A DNA stretch of 64,000 nt from Nothopassalora personata (GCA_033816765.1 CM066288.1:1612001-1676000), one strand, 5' to 3'. Counted from the stretch's first letter, positions 10,101-22,298 are shown. Notes: a model not told the origin generated them from the letters alone. Program-made: numbers and translations.

Positions 10101-11352
10101 GCTGCTCGCATGCTAGTCGAATTGCGCGCCAGTTGATCATCGAAATGAATAGAGAAAGCGAGACATAGTTTTGGTGTTTGTTAAGGTCCAGAACGAGAAG
10201 AATTTGGAGCTCTTTAGGACTATGGCAAATGGTTCGATGCTATTACTGCCCCGTGGGAAAGTATGCGCCTGCAGAGTCAAAGTATCGTAGCTTCCGTTCC
10301 GACGCATAGGAAAGCCATGTCTGCATGCACCACGAAGTCTATACCCGTCAAGGGAACTTCGGCTGAGGTCCACCGAATATCCAATGCTGAACTTGGTCTT
10401 AACATCAGGTTGCATACCTCATTCGCAGCAAGCAACCCATGCAATCCATGGTCAACGGCCATTAATTGGGTAACCAGAACTCTATGCTGACAGCGAAGCG
10501 GAAGACGAGAACCGGTTGGCGAGTCAGGTGTGGTTGTCTCTAACATCCGCATGCGTAAGGTACACACCCGCAGGCGTTTGATCCAAACATAGCCAGCCGC
10601 ACAGCCTGCCGATCCAGATTCATCTGCCGAGATCGGCGTCGCATCTTTGATCAAGCCCATGGATCGTGCATACCAGTAGTGTTACGTCCGAGACCAAGGC
10701 TGATAGCAGAAGTGGCAACACGGCCGCTTGTGACAATCCAGAACATCTCATTGTCAGCAGAATTATTTGCCCATTGTATGTCCATCGTATGTTGAGGAGA
10801 GTTGAGCCTTCGCATTGGAAGCCGTCAGTTCTCGGATACCAAGGCAGTTCCTGCAGTGGTCCAATTCCAGGTCGTGCAGTGCATCTTGTGGTGCACATAT
10901 AGCCATGCCACCGGTCCCGAATGATATAAAGAGTCTCTTATAGACTCAAGGCGATCGTCATGTCGGGCCTCCTATTACGCCACACGCTCTGCTGCGAGAC
11001 CTGAAAGTTCGTGGCGGTATATGGGGCGAAGTGGCTCGTTGCACGCCTATAAAGCAATCAATAGCATGACTTACTCCCCGATAATACCTCGACTACGAAG
11101 GCTGTGGCGTCGAAACATGCCACACGAGTCGCAGGCTCGGAGGTTACGATGGGATAAGGTTGAAGTTGAAGTGAACATAGCGTGCGAGAGAAAGACAGGA
11201 ACATCCCTGCTCATCACGAGTACGACACGCTATCGGGACCCAAGGGCCGAACACGCGCGCCTTGCCCTTCACAGACCTTAATGCACGCTTTTATTGACTT
11301 CAGCGACCAGGTTGTTATCACCTCGACGTTGGATGCGACAACACGATGAATC
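10101..11352. other. long intergenic region
   Basis: About 1.25 kb lies between the divergent rhodopsin-like and APC10 genes. Minus-strand frames at 10277-10660 and 10620-10898 overlap out of phase and show no motif. I read this as promoter plus unconstrained sequence. Confidence 0.45.
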
Positions 11353-12338
11353 ATGCCGATGTCAACACGGCGCCAAGCACAGCGTGCAGAACGCGACAAC
11401 GCGACAGTCGTTGAAGTCGCAGACCTTGACCACAGCAGTGAAGAGCTTCCTTCTGGCGTGATCAACGAGGCCGCCGAGTCCGAAGAGATCGAAGTCGAAG
11501 GGGATGAAGAGGAGGTGCAAGGTGAGTAGCCATCATTCCTGCAAGATCCCCACATCCAGTTTCTGACAATCCTGCTGCAGAAGTCGAAGTAAACGATACT
11601 CCCTTCCCGCCACCAGGTCTGAAAGAAATATCATCCCTCGCCTCATGGACAGTCAGCACCGCGAAGCCTGGCAATGGCGTAGCGGCACTAAGGTCGCCAG
11701 ACACGAATCATTTCTGGCAGTCTGATGGCCCGCAGCCACATCTTCTCAGCATCCACTTCTTCAAACTGGTCTCAATCGTGCATATCAGAATCTACCTGGA
11801 CTTTGCCGCGGACGAATCATATACGCCCACCAAGATTCAATTCTTAGGCATGTACACATGCTTCCCGTGATTGATGGCGGCATGACTAACACCTCCATCC
11901 CCAACAGCCGGCATGGGAATCCACGACATCCAAGAGTTCGCCGAAATGTCCTTCGAACAACCAACCGGCTGGATCGACGTCGACTTCTCCAATGTAGGCC
12001 CCATCGAAGATGCCGACTCCTCCGACGAGAACGGGAATCCTCTAAAAGGAATCGACTGGTCCAGACGCCCCATCCTCCGCGCCTTCCTGGTCCAAATGCG
12101 AATTCTCGAGAACCACCAGAACGGCAAAGACACCCATCTCCGCGCCGTGCAACTCTTCGCGCGAGATGAAACGCAGCAGACACGGCCAGCGGCACCGCTC
12201 CCGGGGCTCACGACTGACACGGCACGGCAGACGACGTCCGGGAAGCGCTTGCCGATCTTGCAGCCGAAACATAAGGTGCAGAGGGAGGCGAATAACATTA
12301 AACTTGCTTCGTGGATGATGGATCCTGATATGAGGTGA
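11353..12338 (+). CDS. APC10: anaphase-promoting complex subunit 10 (Doc1)
   Basis: Three exons: 11353-11521, 11581-11847 and 11908-12338, giving 288 residues. APC10/Doc1 is a DOC-domain (galactose-binding-like fold) subunit that helps the APC/C bind D-box substrates before ubiquitination in mitosis. A variable acidic N-terminus (about 55 residues) precedes the DOC domain: ALRSPDTNHFWQSDGPQPH, then VSIVHIRIYLDFAADESYTP, TKIQFLAG across the second splice, and FSNVGPIEDAD. The last residues, MDPDMR, resemble the C-terminal Ile-Arg tail that docks on TPR subunits, with Met in place of Ile. The second intron begins with GC rather than GT (TTAG|GCATGT...CAACAG). Only this junction joins TKIQFL to AGMGIHD in phase. 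The gene converges on EDC3. Confidence 0.9.
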
Positions 12339-12582
12339 TTCACGATCGTCTCATTCGCAATGAATGGCGGACATTGCTGTGATGGGACTCGCTAGCATAT
12401 TACGTATCGTTACCATACCCTATGTATGGATGTAACACGCAAAGCGCGCGGCACAATCCTGTAATGGATGTACCAGCCTACTGATCCACGCTCCTGGGTA
12501 TCTAGAACTCGCTGAAGAATAAGCAACTAGCCAACGAAATGCTCATAATGAAGTAGCCAAGCATTGCACGAAGCTGAGCTCC

Positions 12583-15257
12583 CTAGGCAGCATCATCGTC
12601 CACGTACTTCAAGTCAACCACCCAGGACCCACCAAATGCCACAGCTTCATCGCTCTTAAGCGCGATGTTGATGCCAATATCAGCGAGACTAATATCCCAC
12701 CTCTCACCACCCTCACACGCCTTCAAAAGACCTTGCATCGGGGCACCCAAAGCCAGAACCTTGTCAGGCCGGATGGCAAGTGGTTCACCCTCCACGATAG
12801 TCGAGTGGCCGTCGATGCCAGACACGCCCGTGGGACATGCGAGTGACAGCACAGGCGCGCGGCTCCTGTTAGCCCAGTCGATCATTTCTCTAGTCTCCTT
12901 CTGCGCGCTCGAGCTGTGCGCAGCATTGGTGGTGAGCAGCGAATCGTAGGGCGATCCGGCGAGCAATGCGTCGATGATGACAGCCGGCGGCCCTGAAAGA
13001 TTCTTGATGTGAGCAGACGCCTTACGCCATAGCCCACGCTTGATTTTGGCACCACCTCTGGCCATTCTGCGAAGCATCGCGATCTGGGCCTTAGCTTGCG
13101 GGTCCTGTGTGTCTGCGTTCTCATACAGACTCTCTGCGGCGATGATCTTGACGTTCCTGCCTAGGAGTTGTCGTGCGGCCGCCATGGCAATCGCGCCGAG
13201 TTCGTGATTGCCTGCGAGAACTACCACTGTCGTGGGCTCCATTTGGTTGGTGAGGGTCGTGCTGGCAGTCATGCTTCCTCGCAGAGTATTGGTCCGCGAT
13301 GGCCGCCGGACACCTCCATGCAATTCCGACAGCTGCAGAGCTGACTCTGCCACTGAGCGAGCAGCGTTTTCGGTGATCGCATCATACGAAAGACCATACG
13401 TTGACACGGTAGCAGTTTCGAGGGCTTCAAGAGCTTTGGGCAGGAGGGTCGGACATGCCGCACCTGAAGGCTGTATTGCGAAAAATGGCGCATCCTGAAG
13501 CCCAGGTACGGCCGATCTTGTTTTGGATACTGCTGACAACGGCGTATTTGCACGCTCGTCTGGTCGTGGTGATGAAGCTGCCAAGGACGTAGCTTTGGCT
13601 CTGTTTGTGAGAGACGTGGCTGATCGATTGGAGTTCCTACAAGACGTCAGACGTACTCGCGACATGTGGGGATAGTCGTAGAAGGACGTGCAAGCGGTGA
13701 ATTGCCATATTGCACGAAGAGAAACATACCTGTCCAAAGACATAGAAGCCGTCAATGGATGCGGCTTCACGTGCGTAACCTCGACCTGGCCGCTGTTCTG
13801 ACGAGTGGGCTTCGTCTTAAAGACGTTCCGCGAGACCGAATGCTTCGAGGACGATCGTTCGTTGGCCAGCTGAAATTCTGTGTCTGCATCGCTGGAGCTT
13901 TCCAGCTCGTTACTATTGTTTACCGATTGCACCTTGGGAGACAGAACATTCTCAGTTGCATGTAGATTCTTGCCGCCGTAAGTTCCTGGTCGATGTACCC
14001 TGTTATGGCTGACGAGACCATCCTCGTCGGCAGTCGTATCACCTTGTCTGATCTCGTCAAAGATCTGCTTCTTGTCGAACTTTCTAAGCTCGCCTTCGAA
14101 GTCGAAATCGCCCATGTCCTCGATGCCGGTCGTGTCTCCTAGACCATCCATCTCTTCCTTCTGTCGCCGTCTGCTCTTCTTGGGTACAGCCGGATCCGAA
14201 GGACTTGCAGTAGCCTGAGTCTGCTGCAGGAGTGGTGTACTACGCCATCCTTTGCCTCGCTTCACAGCTCCGCTCATGTCATTTCCATTCCTCGAAACCT
14301 CGGAATTCATGACGGGCGGAGGATCGGCGGCCTCGCCAGGGGTTGCAGCCTGCTTCTTCGACTTCTGCCCACGCCTGATCTTCTTTTTGCCGTTGAGCTC
14401 AGGCTGTGATGCGTCTTGTGGTGTGCCTACGGGTAACATGTTCTCTACTGGCTTGCTGGCGATGGATACTGCAGGTGGTTGAGGAGAAGCTCGAGTCGAG
14501 GACTGCTTTCTGCCTGCAGCTGCTAGCTTTTGTGCAACATTTGCTTTGCTGATGTCCCCAATGAAAGGTGAGCCTGGACTGGGAAGGTTCTGGGCAGCTC
14601 TTGCGAGCATGGACTTGACGGGAGTGTGCAGGTCATCCGACCTCGACCCGGCTCTTGTCTGGACTGGCGACGCATTGCCGTAGCTGAGGATCGCAGGGTC
14701 GACGAATGCTGCGGACGGTCGGGTTGGTGTAGGTAGTCTCGCCGGAAGCTCCGTAGGCGGCGGTGCTTGTCGCCCAACCCCGTTGACCTCGGCCATCACT
14801 CGCTGGATGGGCGTCGGCGCCGAGTGTTGGATGTACGGTTGTCGCTGTGGTGGTGGTGGTTGCATGGCTGGAGACGCGAACTCTGGTTGGGGAAATGAAG
14901 GGGTTGGGTGGTTCGGTGGGTACGGAAGTGAGGGTGATTGAAATGGTAGGTGTGCTGGCGGAGGATTCGGTGCTGAAGAAGACTTAGTATGCTCTCTTGT
15001 GAGGATCCATCCTCAGTCCATTCACTTGCTTGGAGAAGAGACTCACCGGGAACTGCTTCGGGCTGGACGACTTGAAGGTCGCTGATGGCCGAGGCTTGAA
15101 CATTCCAATGCTCCAAGCTCGTGCCCGAGGCAGGAAAGACGACATGATGCAGCGTCAAGTGGCTGTTGGGGACAATCTCATGCACCACTCCGTACACGAT
15201 GTTGTTCGAGGGCTGCTGAAGCTTGACGCAGACCGTCAGCCCCACGGGAAACGCCAT
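12583..15257 (-). CDS. EDC3: enhancer of mRNA decapping 3
   Basis: Three exons: 15257-15047, 14972-13730 and 13636-12583, for 835 residues. Edc3 is a P-body scaffold that binds Dcp2 and Dhh1/DDX6 and stimulates decapping. Domains in order: an N-terminal LSm-like domain (residues 1-70, e.g. NNIVYGVVHEIVPNSHLTLH), a long disordered linker with RRGQKSKKQ patches, an FDF motif near residue 355 (GDFDFEGELRKFDKKQIFDE), and a C-terminal YjeF-N domain (about 510-835, e.g. VVVLAGNHELGAIAMAAARQ). The first intron (GTGAGT...TTCAG) has a CATACTAAG branch site. The second intron (13729-13637) is 93 nt, has no stop and keeps frame, so its retention would add 31 residues. The frame is open to 15305, but MAFPVG at 15257 is the better LSm start. 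Confidence 0.9.
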
Positions 15258-15614
15258 GTTGGCGGCGTCGCTCTCGGAGAAAATAGCGATGGACTTTGCT
15301 ACCATATGCTGTCTGTCTGTTTAGTGGATAGAGGCAATGTATGTCTGTCAGTCGATGTCTCAACGCCCCGAAGCCAAATTTATCTCGAAGCTTTGCTCTC
15401 CGCCTACCAAGCATGTCCTTGCCGCGAGCTGTACGACCTCCACCTTATTCTCCGAATACGAGACAACATCCGGCAATATATGCTCGCCGCAAAGTGTCCC
15501 TCGAGTCGACTTTCGGTATGAATCATCACGATAGCTGGGAATCTGCATTCTCTGTACATATTATCATGGACATTACCATTTCGTTCACGCATTGCTACCC
15601 AAAATCAAGCTAAT
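15258..15614. promoter_or_regulatory. divergent promoter EDC3 / SDR
   Basis: These 357 bp separate two divergently transcribed start codons and must hold both core promoters. I see no specific binding site I would name. Confidence 0.5.
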
Positions 15615-16583
15615 ATGGCACCCACAAACAAAGTCACCGACCTCTTCCGCGTCGACGGCCTCGTGGCTGTCATTACTGGCGGCGGCAGCGGTCTTGGTCT
15701 CTACGCTGCGCGAGCTCTCGATGCCAACGGAGCCAAGGCCGTCTACATCGTAGGACGACGGGAGGAAACTCTCCAAGAAGCCGCCAAGACCGGGGTAAAT
15801 GGCACCATCAAATACATCGTCGGCGACGTGACAGACAAAGCCTCTCTGGAAAAAGTGGCCGACCAGATCAACCAAGAACAGGGCTTCATCAATCTCCTCT
15901 TCGCCAACTCCGGTGTCTCTGGTCCGAATCATGGCAGTATTGCCTTCCCAGAGGATGGCAGCAAGCCAAGCATCAAGCAGTTCTCCAAAGCCCTGCTGGA
16001 GTTTGATGCCGAGCAGTACACTCAAGTCCAGCACGTCAACAACACCGGAGTCTTCTTAACGGCCATGACGTTCCTCGAACTCCTGGATGCTGGGAACAAG
16101 AAGCGTAACGTACCTCAAGACTCCCAAATTCTGGTCACGTCCTCCATAGCAGGCTTCTCTCGGCAGTTGGCACACAGCTTTGCATATTCAAGCTCGAAGG
16201 CTGCCGTGACACACCTTGTGAAGATGCTGGCTACTTGTTTTGCTCAGCTGGGTTTCAAGATCAGAGCCAACGTCATCGCCCCAGGTCTTTATCCCTCGGA
16301 GATGACAGAGGGCAGTGTGAGCAAGCTTGACAAGTTTGGCGGCATCGAAGGCCATCAAGCGTTCGAAGACGCGCACATTATGCCCAAGAAACAATCACCA
16401 GCAGAAAGGACCGGTAGCGAGGAGGACTTTGCTGCTACTGTGCTCTTCTACGCCAGCAGGGCGGGTGCTTACTTGAATGGAGAAGTCGGGATTACGGTAT
16501 GTAGCATCGACGCCTGACATGAATCGACACTAATATGCACATAGGACGGAGGTCGACTAGCACAGATGCCGGCAACATATTAG
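15615..16583 (+). CDS. short-chain dehydrogenase/reductase
   Basis: Two exons, 15615-16496 and 16545-16583, for 306 residues. A classical SDR with Rossmann fold: the cofactor-binding TGGGSGLG lies at residues 21-28, and VGRREET after beta-2 suggests NADP(H) preference through the Arg pair. The usual NAG motif reads NSG (98-100). The catalytic triad is S177 (TSSIAG), Y191 and K195 in YSSSK. After the splice (GTATGT...CATAG, 48 nt) the protein ends DGGRLAQMPATY, where DGG is the common C-terminal SDR turn; without the splice this motif is lost. The substrate cannot be read from sequence. Related fungal enzymes act in secondary or general carbonyl metabolism, but nothing in the neighbourhood indicates a pathway. 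Confidence 0.9.
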
Positions 16584-17294
16584 TGTTGTACGTGCACTGG
16601 CTTGTCCGCGAGCATCCGTGCATAGGAACGCCTTGCGCGGACCTGTCGAGTTCGACTCTACTGTGCGCACCATCAAGCCTCAGCAACACCATAGTCACTG
16701 GAAAACTTTCAAAGTGGTAATGAGGTCGCTGCTTGAGTTGAAGCGCACGTTACGTGTTTACTGCCCGTCTCACAAAGCCTTCTTAGTAAAACTTTTCATA
16801 TGTCATCTCGAGTCCGTCATTATCAGATTTTGACAAAGACACATGTGCCTTCCTCGCTGCTCGCGACTCGCGACTCGGCTTAAGTATACGTGGCCGCGGC
16901 CGCGGTAACAACAGGCGCGATGCATTCACTCGGCAGCAGGCATTTTTCGAAAGGCTACTTCTAGCGGCAGCTTCTACCAGCACTGGCTGTTATAATCAAC
17001 AACAACGCTAGCTCAGCTGCGATACCACCACCTCAAGCATCTGCCGGATCTGCCCCGACACTACTACCACGAGCAATCCTTCCAGGTTATCAAAGGCCAG
17101 CAAACAGCCTGGAGGCTTATATTAGGGCGACAGATCCGCACCAAAGAAGAAAAAATGCAATCGCACATTGTTTTAACTTTAATACAGTCTATACCTTCGC
17201 GCCGAGCTTGCTAGCAACTGTGCTTCTCCAGTGGTAACTAGGCTGCGTATAGACGCCTCGGACACCACGAACAGAGAGCAGGCATTTGGTAGCT
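16584..17294. other. intergenic, promoter side of the Trk gene
   Basis: No gene supported. It contains a GC-rich near-palindrome around 16890 (GGCCGCGGCCGCGG) and AT-rich sequence near 17130-17190. Confidence 0.4.
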
Positions 17295-19426
17295 ATGGCG
17301 CTATCTCTTACACCTCTCCTGGCACTTCCCGCATTCCTGTTCAAGAAGATCTTGAGATTTCTGAAAACACTGGCCAACTGCATCTGGAAACGTCGAGAGT
17401 GGCTGAATTACGAGGAAGTTCACCTCATGTGGATCTGTGCCTGGTCCGTGATCAACACTATCGTCTTTGCAGCGCCACGCAACATGAGCTTCATAGACGC
17501 CCTCGTGTTTGGTGTCAGCACGGCCACGGTGACGAGCTTGAACCCGGCCAATATGTCGACCCTCAAGCTAGGACAACAGCTCTGGACTTGCATTGCCATC
17601 CGTGCTACTTCCACCATTGGCATTGCGCTACTCACCCACTTGAAGCGGTGGCGCGACTTGCGCAAGTACCCAAAAGAGTACGAGGAGTGCAAGAAGAATC
17701 TACAGAGCGAGAGCAGAAGTGGCAGCGCTACCCCGGGTGATATTCCTGAGGTCCCGGCAGGCGATTCGGCTTCGCAGGCTCCTTCAGCTCATGGCCTTCA
17801 GAACGATGTCGTTGGAGAGTCATCAAGCGCCATTCCTCTTACGCCTGTCGCGGCATCCCAACCAGGCTCTCAACAGCAGCACACTCCACCATCTCTACCA
17901 ACCAACCTCCCAACTTTTCGCGAATCAAGATACCTCAAGAAGCGCATCGAGGCGAAAGAGTTCGGCGAGGAAGGTCAAGTCGCCAGACACGGCCAATTAG
18001 AAGGTCTCAACGCGCTCGGGCGCCTTTACGTCCTGCTGCTGGAGTACCGCTCGCAAATTTGGATGCTTATCGCAACCACAGCTTACGTTGTGATGGTCGA
18101 GCTGGTTGGAATCATCGTCTACATCTGCCTCGTCCGCCATTTCAAACCTTCTGAAGCGCTGGACAACGGTACGAATACAACCTGGGTAGCAGCATACCAC
18201 TCTGCGTCCGCCACTTTCAACTTCGGGCTGGTTCTAGTCGATGCCGGAATGGTTACTTTCAGACGTAGCATCCCCTGGCTAATCATCTCTACCTTCCAAC
18301 GGCTGGCTGGGAACATGATGTTAGGCCCCTTCTTGCGCTGGATGACTCGATTGTGTTAGTACTGCACTCGAGCACTCCAGCCTTCGGTCTGGATCCGCAA
18401 CCTCTTGCTCAAACTTGGCGTTTCCGAGACGCGCCTTCAACGCTGGCACGAAAATGTCATCGAAGCAGAAGAAACTCTACACTTCGTGCTCGGATGGCCG
18501 CGACGTGTCTCGACCATTCTCTTCCCTGCTCAGGAGACTTGGTACCTCACCGGCATAGTCGGGATCATGATCTCTATCGATACCCTCTGCATCATGCTCT
18601 ACCGCGACGGCAACCAGGATTTCGCCGCATTACCATTCGCCCCCCAAGTCATAGCGAGCATCAACCAAGCCGTCTCGGTGCGGAATGCAGGATTCGCGGT
18701 TTTACCTCTCGATATGTTCGTCTATCGCCCGGCCTTCTTCATCCTCCAGCTCGCCATGATGTTCATCCAGCAGTATCCCGTCATCGTCATCATGCGCAAC
18801 ACGAACCTCTACCTGGAGCGCTCGGTAGGGATTTCCAAGGAGGACATCACCTACACGGACTTGATGATGCGGAAGGATGCCCATCCCAGCGTTACGCGGC
18901 GGCTGGCGAGGCGTCTCGGGCGCGAGGAAGGATACGTCTTTCTGCGGGAGCAGCTGAGGCACTCGGTTACGCATGACATTTGGCTGCTCTTCTGCGCTAC
19001 GCTCCTGCCCTGCATTCTGGAGACGTACCTACGCAAGGATGAGCTTCGCCCCGTCGCCATGATTGAATGCTTGAAGATTGCCACCGAGGTCATCTCGGGG
19101 TATGGCAATGTTGGTCTGTCTTGGGGTCTGGTAGGAACTGCTGCGAGGTAAGTCATTTGCGCATCGTTACAGCCGGCCGTGTACTAGCAGCTCGCAGTCT
19201 ATGCTGTGGCTGGTATCCCTTGAGTAAAGTGATCCTGTGCTGTGTCATGATTAAGGGCAAGCAGAGAGGATTGCCAGTCGCGCTCGATCATGCGCAGCCC
19301 AGTGCTGTGGGAGACGCTATATCATCGGCTGAGGGCCGGCTCGAAGAGGCTGAAGCAGTGGAGAGGGAGAGACGGCAGTCGCACGCTGATGCGATCAATG
19401 CAGAGGCAGAAGGAGAGAATGCTTGA
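17295..19426 (+). CDS. Trk-type potassium transporter, frame contains a TAG
   Basis: Related to fungal Trk/TrkH K+ importers of the plasma membrane. The reading frame from ATG 17295 runs to 19147, a 50-nt intron (GTAAGT...CTCGCAG) follows, and exon 19198-19426 completes the protein. Pore-loop signatures are visible in order: STATVTSLNPANMSTL, ATFNFGLVLV, SVRNAGFAVLPLDMF and VISGYGNVGLSWG, with membrane helices between and a hydrophilic loop after the first M1-P-M2 unit. The end carries LSKVILCCVMIKGKQRGLPV, typical of the family. One TAG at 18357-18359 interrupts the otherwise single frame between repeats 2 and 3. No intron of plausible length removes it in phase, although family spacing suggests extra sequence near 18320-18380. 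It is either a nonsense mutation, a non-canonical intron or a sequence error. Confidence 0.78.
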
Positions 19427-19689
19427 TAGCGCATCTTACACAGTACGACCTCGGAGCTCCACATAGTGCAATGACCCGAAGATGACTTGGCGATGGCCGA
19501 TTGATATGCTTGAAGAAAGTTTCGTCGCTTTTCGTCATCAGCTACATATACTCAGAAGCTGTGTCCCCTGTCGTAGCAATCCGTAGCTGCATCCCGTGAG
19601 CATACCAGCACCCTCTCGCACTGTCTCCGTCTATGCACCCAGTCGTGCCGCGTGAACGCTTGAACGCATGTGTAAGCTCGAAACCCACT

Positions 19690-20957
19690 TCAACGCCTCT
19701 GTTGTCTCGCGGACCGGATCCGTTCACGATACGCGTCCCATCCCTGCTTCCGATACTCCAGAGCCGCAGCTTTAGGATCTGCAGCTGCAACAATGCCGCG
19801 TCCCACAATGATAACATCAGAACCTGCTTCGCCGATCACCTTCTGTGGCGTGTTATACTGTTGCCCCAGACCATCACCGCCGGCCTGAAGCTGCACGCCT
19901 GGCGTCATGGTGATGAAGTTGTCCTCTGGCTTCTCGTTCATGCACTTTTGCGCGATGAAGCCCATGACGAAGTCCTGGTTTTCGCGCGCGTGCTTCAAGC
20001 ATGCTGCTGTGTACTCTGGTGTGAAGAAGTTGTTGGCGGATGACATTTGGGCGAGGATGAGGAGAGATCGGTAATATGGTGGTGGGCCTAGAGCTTTCAG
20101 AGCTTCTGGATCGTCGTGATCACCGTCGTCTGAGGCCCCTCTCGAGATCGATGGCCGTGACCCTAATGCTTGACTGAGTGCCTCGCTCTTCATACTGATG
20201 GTTGTGCTGATAGATACCACCGACTGCTTCCTGATGTTGTTATCGTAACCGCCACTTTCTTCGTCTTCGCTCTCCTCTTCACTGCTCTCTTCCTCATCGT
20301 CATTTTGTGTGCCATGTGCTGCTGATGGTGCCGGAGAGGCCGATATTTCTGTAGAGACCGAGGTGTTGTATGCCGCGAACGCTTTCTGCGCCGCCTGTGA
20401 TAGTGCTGTGATTACTGCCGGGCCCGGGAAGATGTGGCAGTTGACAATAGGTGCCCTAAAGAAGACGATGCTGTCAGCCAATGCACGACGCGCTGCTTCG
20501 ACGTTTTGGGCACCGCAAAGCCACGAGTCCATTGTCGCCGCTCGCAAGCTATGGCGTGTTCTTCATATGACTGCTGCGCTTCTGCACGATTCACTTACCA
20601 TCTCACGATCTGCAATGGCCCGCCGACATACTGCTGCTGCACAGTATTGCCGATATCTCCAAACTTCCTATCCTCGAAGACCACAAAGAACTTACGCCTT
20701 GCCACCTCATTCAATCCCCTGATCGTTCTTTCCCCGAAATCGGTGACAATGTCGGCATGCGTTTTCAGGACGCATATATGGTCTCCCACCTCCTCTGCAA
20801 TCTTGAGGAGCTCACTGGTAGTTGTAACGTCTGCAGAGACGCATAGATTGGTCCGTTTGGTATGGATTAGCTGTAGAAGGTAGTGAGCTACAGGTGTGAG
20901 GTTTCCCTGCTCAGATCGCTCGCCGTAGGATTGAGAGAGGGTGATATGGCGGGCCAT
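19690..20957 (-). CDS. pyrG: orotidine 5'-phosphate decarboxylase
   Basis: Catalyses OMP to UMP, the last step of de novo pyrimidine synthesis (URA3/pyrG). Two exons, 20957-20599 and 20455-19690, joined across a 143-nt intron (GTAAGT...CTTTAG), give 374 residues. Catalytic residues are visible: D43 in CVSADV, K65 in VLKTH, and D96-K98-D101 in EDRKFGDIGNT. Later blocks are ALGPPPYYRSLLILAQMSSA, GFIAQKC, TPGVQLQAGGDGLGQQYNTP and DVIIVGRGI. About 90 residues rich in Glu, Asp and Ser (EEESSEEESEDEESGG) are inserted between the domain halves, the known expansion of filamentous ascomycete PyrG relative to the ~267-residue yeast Ura3. The gene converges on the Trk gene. A polypyrimidine tract lies 53 bp upstream of the start on its coding strand. 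Confidence 0.95.
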
Positions 20958-21009
20958 GTTGATCTTGTTCGCGGGGTCCAGTTGCTGATGGCTCAGACTG
21001 TGCGCTTCT

Positions 21010-21062
21010 GCTTGAGAGAGAGAGAGGGAGAGAGAGAGAGGGAGGGAGAGGGAGGGAGGGGG
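21010..21062. repeat. polypurine/polypyrimidine tract
   Basis: A GAGAGAGGGA-type purine run on the plus strand, so CT-rich on the pyrG coding strand, immediately upstream of pyrG. CT-rich blocks near transcription starts are characteristic of filamentous fungal promoters. Confidence 0.85.
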
Positions 21063-22298
21063 TCTGTACAGCACGACGCGCTACAAACGAATGTGACGCA
21101 GTCGGGATAGGTCCGCGCGTATGATTTGAAAACGGGAGCTGCAGAACAGAGCGAGAGCAGAGAGCTGCACAAGCTTTAAGAGTCTATCATACCGCGTCAA
21201 TTCGCTAGGCGCAGCAGCAATAATTCCAACATCCATCTAGCACCAAGAAATTTACCCGCAAACTACGTTAGGGACTCCACAAACTATCGAACCTCTCTAA
21301 TTACAGTAGACGACGCCTCCGACTAACCTCCCCAAATCGACGCACCAGGACATGTATGTAACAATCACAATCTTGTGGGACGCGACAGCAATGCAATTCT
21401 GATATGAAATCTCGCCGCTGTCCCAGAACCGCCCGCCCGCAAGAATTCAGCATGGATCTTCCTCCCACGTCCATGGGATCAGCGTCGGGCCGCGACATCT
21501 ATTGTGCGCCAATACAGCTGATTCGATGCATGTCTCGCTTACCCTGGTCTGGACGGCGTTTCCGACTCGCCAGTAGCGTGCCGAGACAATGGCGCGATGT
21601 TGTGCAGCGATACTTGTACATGCCCTCCTGTTTTCGTCTAAGGGCAGCTCACGTTCTGACTAAGCAATCAATTGCCATCAAATATCCCACGAGATCCTCC
21701 CTCCCTCCCTTCGGGGGTTTGCTTCGGCTACAGGAAATATAGATGCTATCAGCCCTCGCCGGCGGGCAAGCGCATTTTGGTGTGCTAGAGGGCTAATCAC
21801 ATTTTGAACGATGACTAAGATCGGAGCTGCCCCGAGGCGAAATCCTGAGCTGCCCATAGACTTTACGGAGACTTCAGGCAAGGAGGCGCAGGAATACTGT
21901 ACAATTGTATTGTTCGTTCGACGAATGGAAGAGTTGTACATCTCCTCCATTCACTTCGCAGTACTTGCCTCTCCTTGCTTAGAGGCCAGCACTTTGACTT
22001 CAAAGGGTCCAGTCAACTCCCTGTGCAAATCAATTTTAAGCCGACGGTATACGAATGCAGCCACGAAGCTTTCAAGATCTTCATGCACACCAGAGATCTG
22101 TACAACGTTCCAGCGCAGCGGACAGGTGCCGCGGAAATCGACCCGAAAGCGAGGGCACCAAAGGCATTACAATTACAGTCTTACAAGAAGACATATTCCT
22201 AAGGCATGTGACATGTCGTCAACGCCACAAACGCCTTCATAAATTTTTGCGATAGAAAAGGCCATAATGCATCACCTCGTTGACCTGTAGTAGATCCT
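21063..22298. other. intergenic
   Basis: About 1.2 kb without a convincing gene. Several 60-140 codon frames exist on both strands, overlap each other and lack motifs. It sits between the pyrG 5' side and the Fet3 3' side. Confidence 0.45.
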
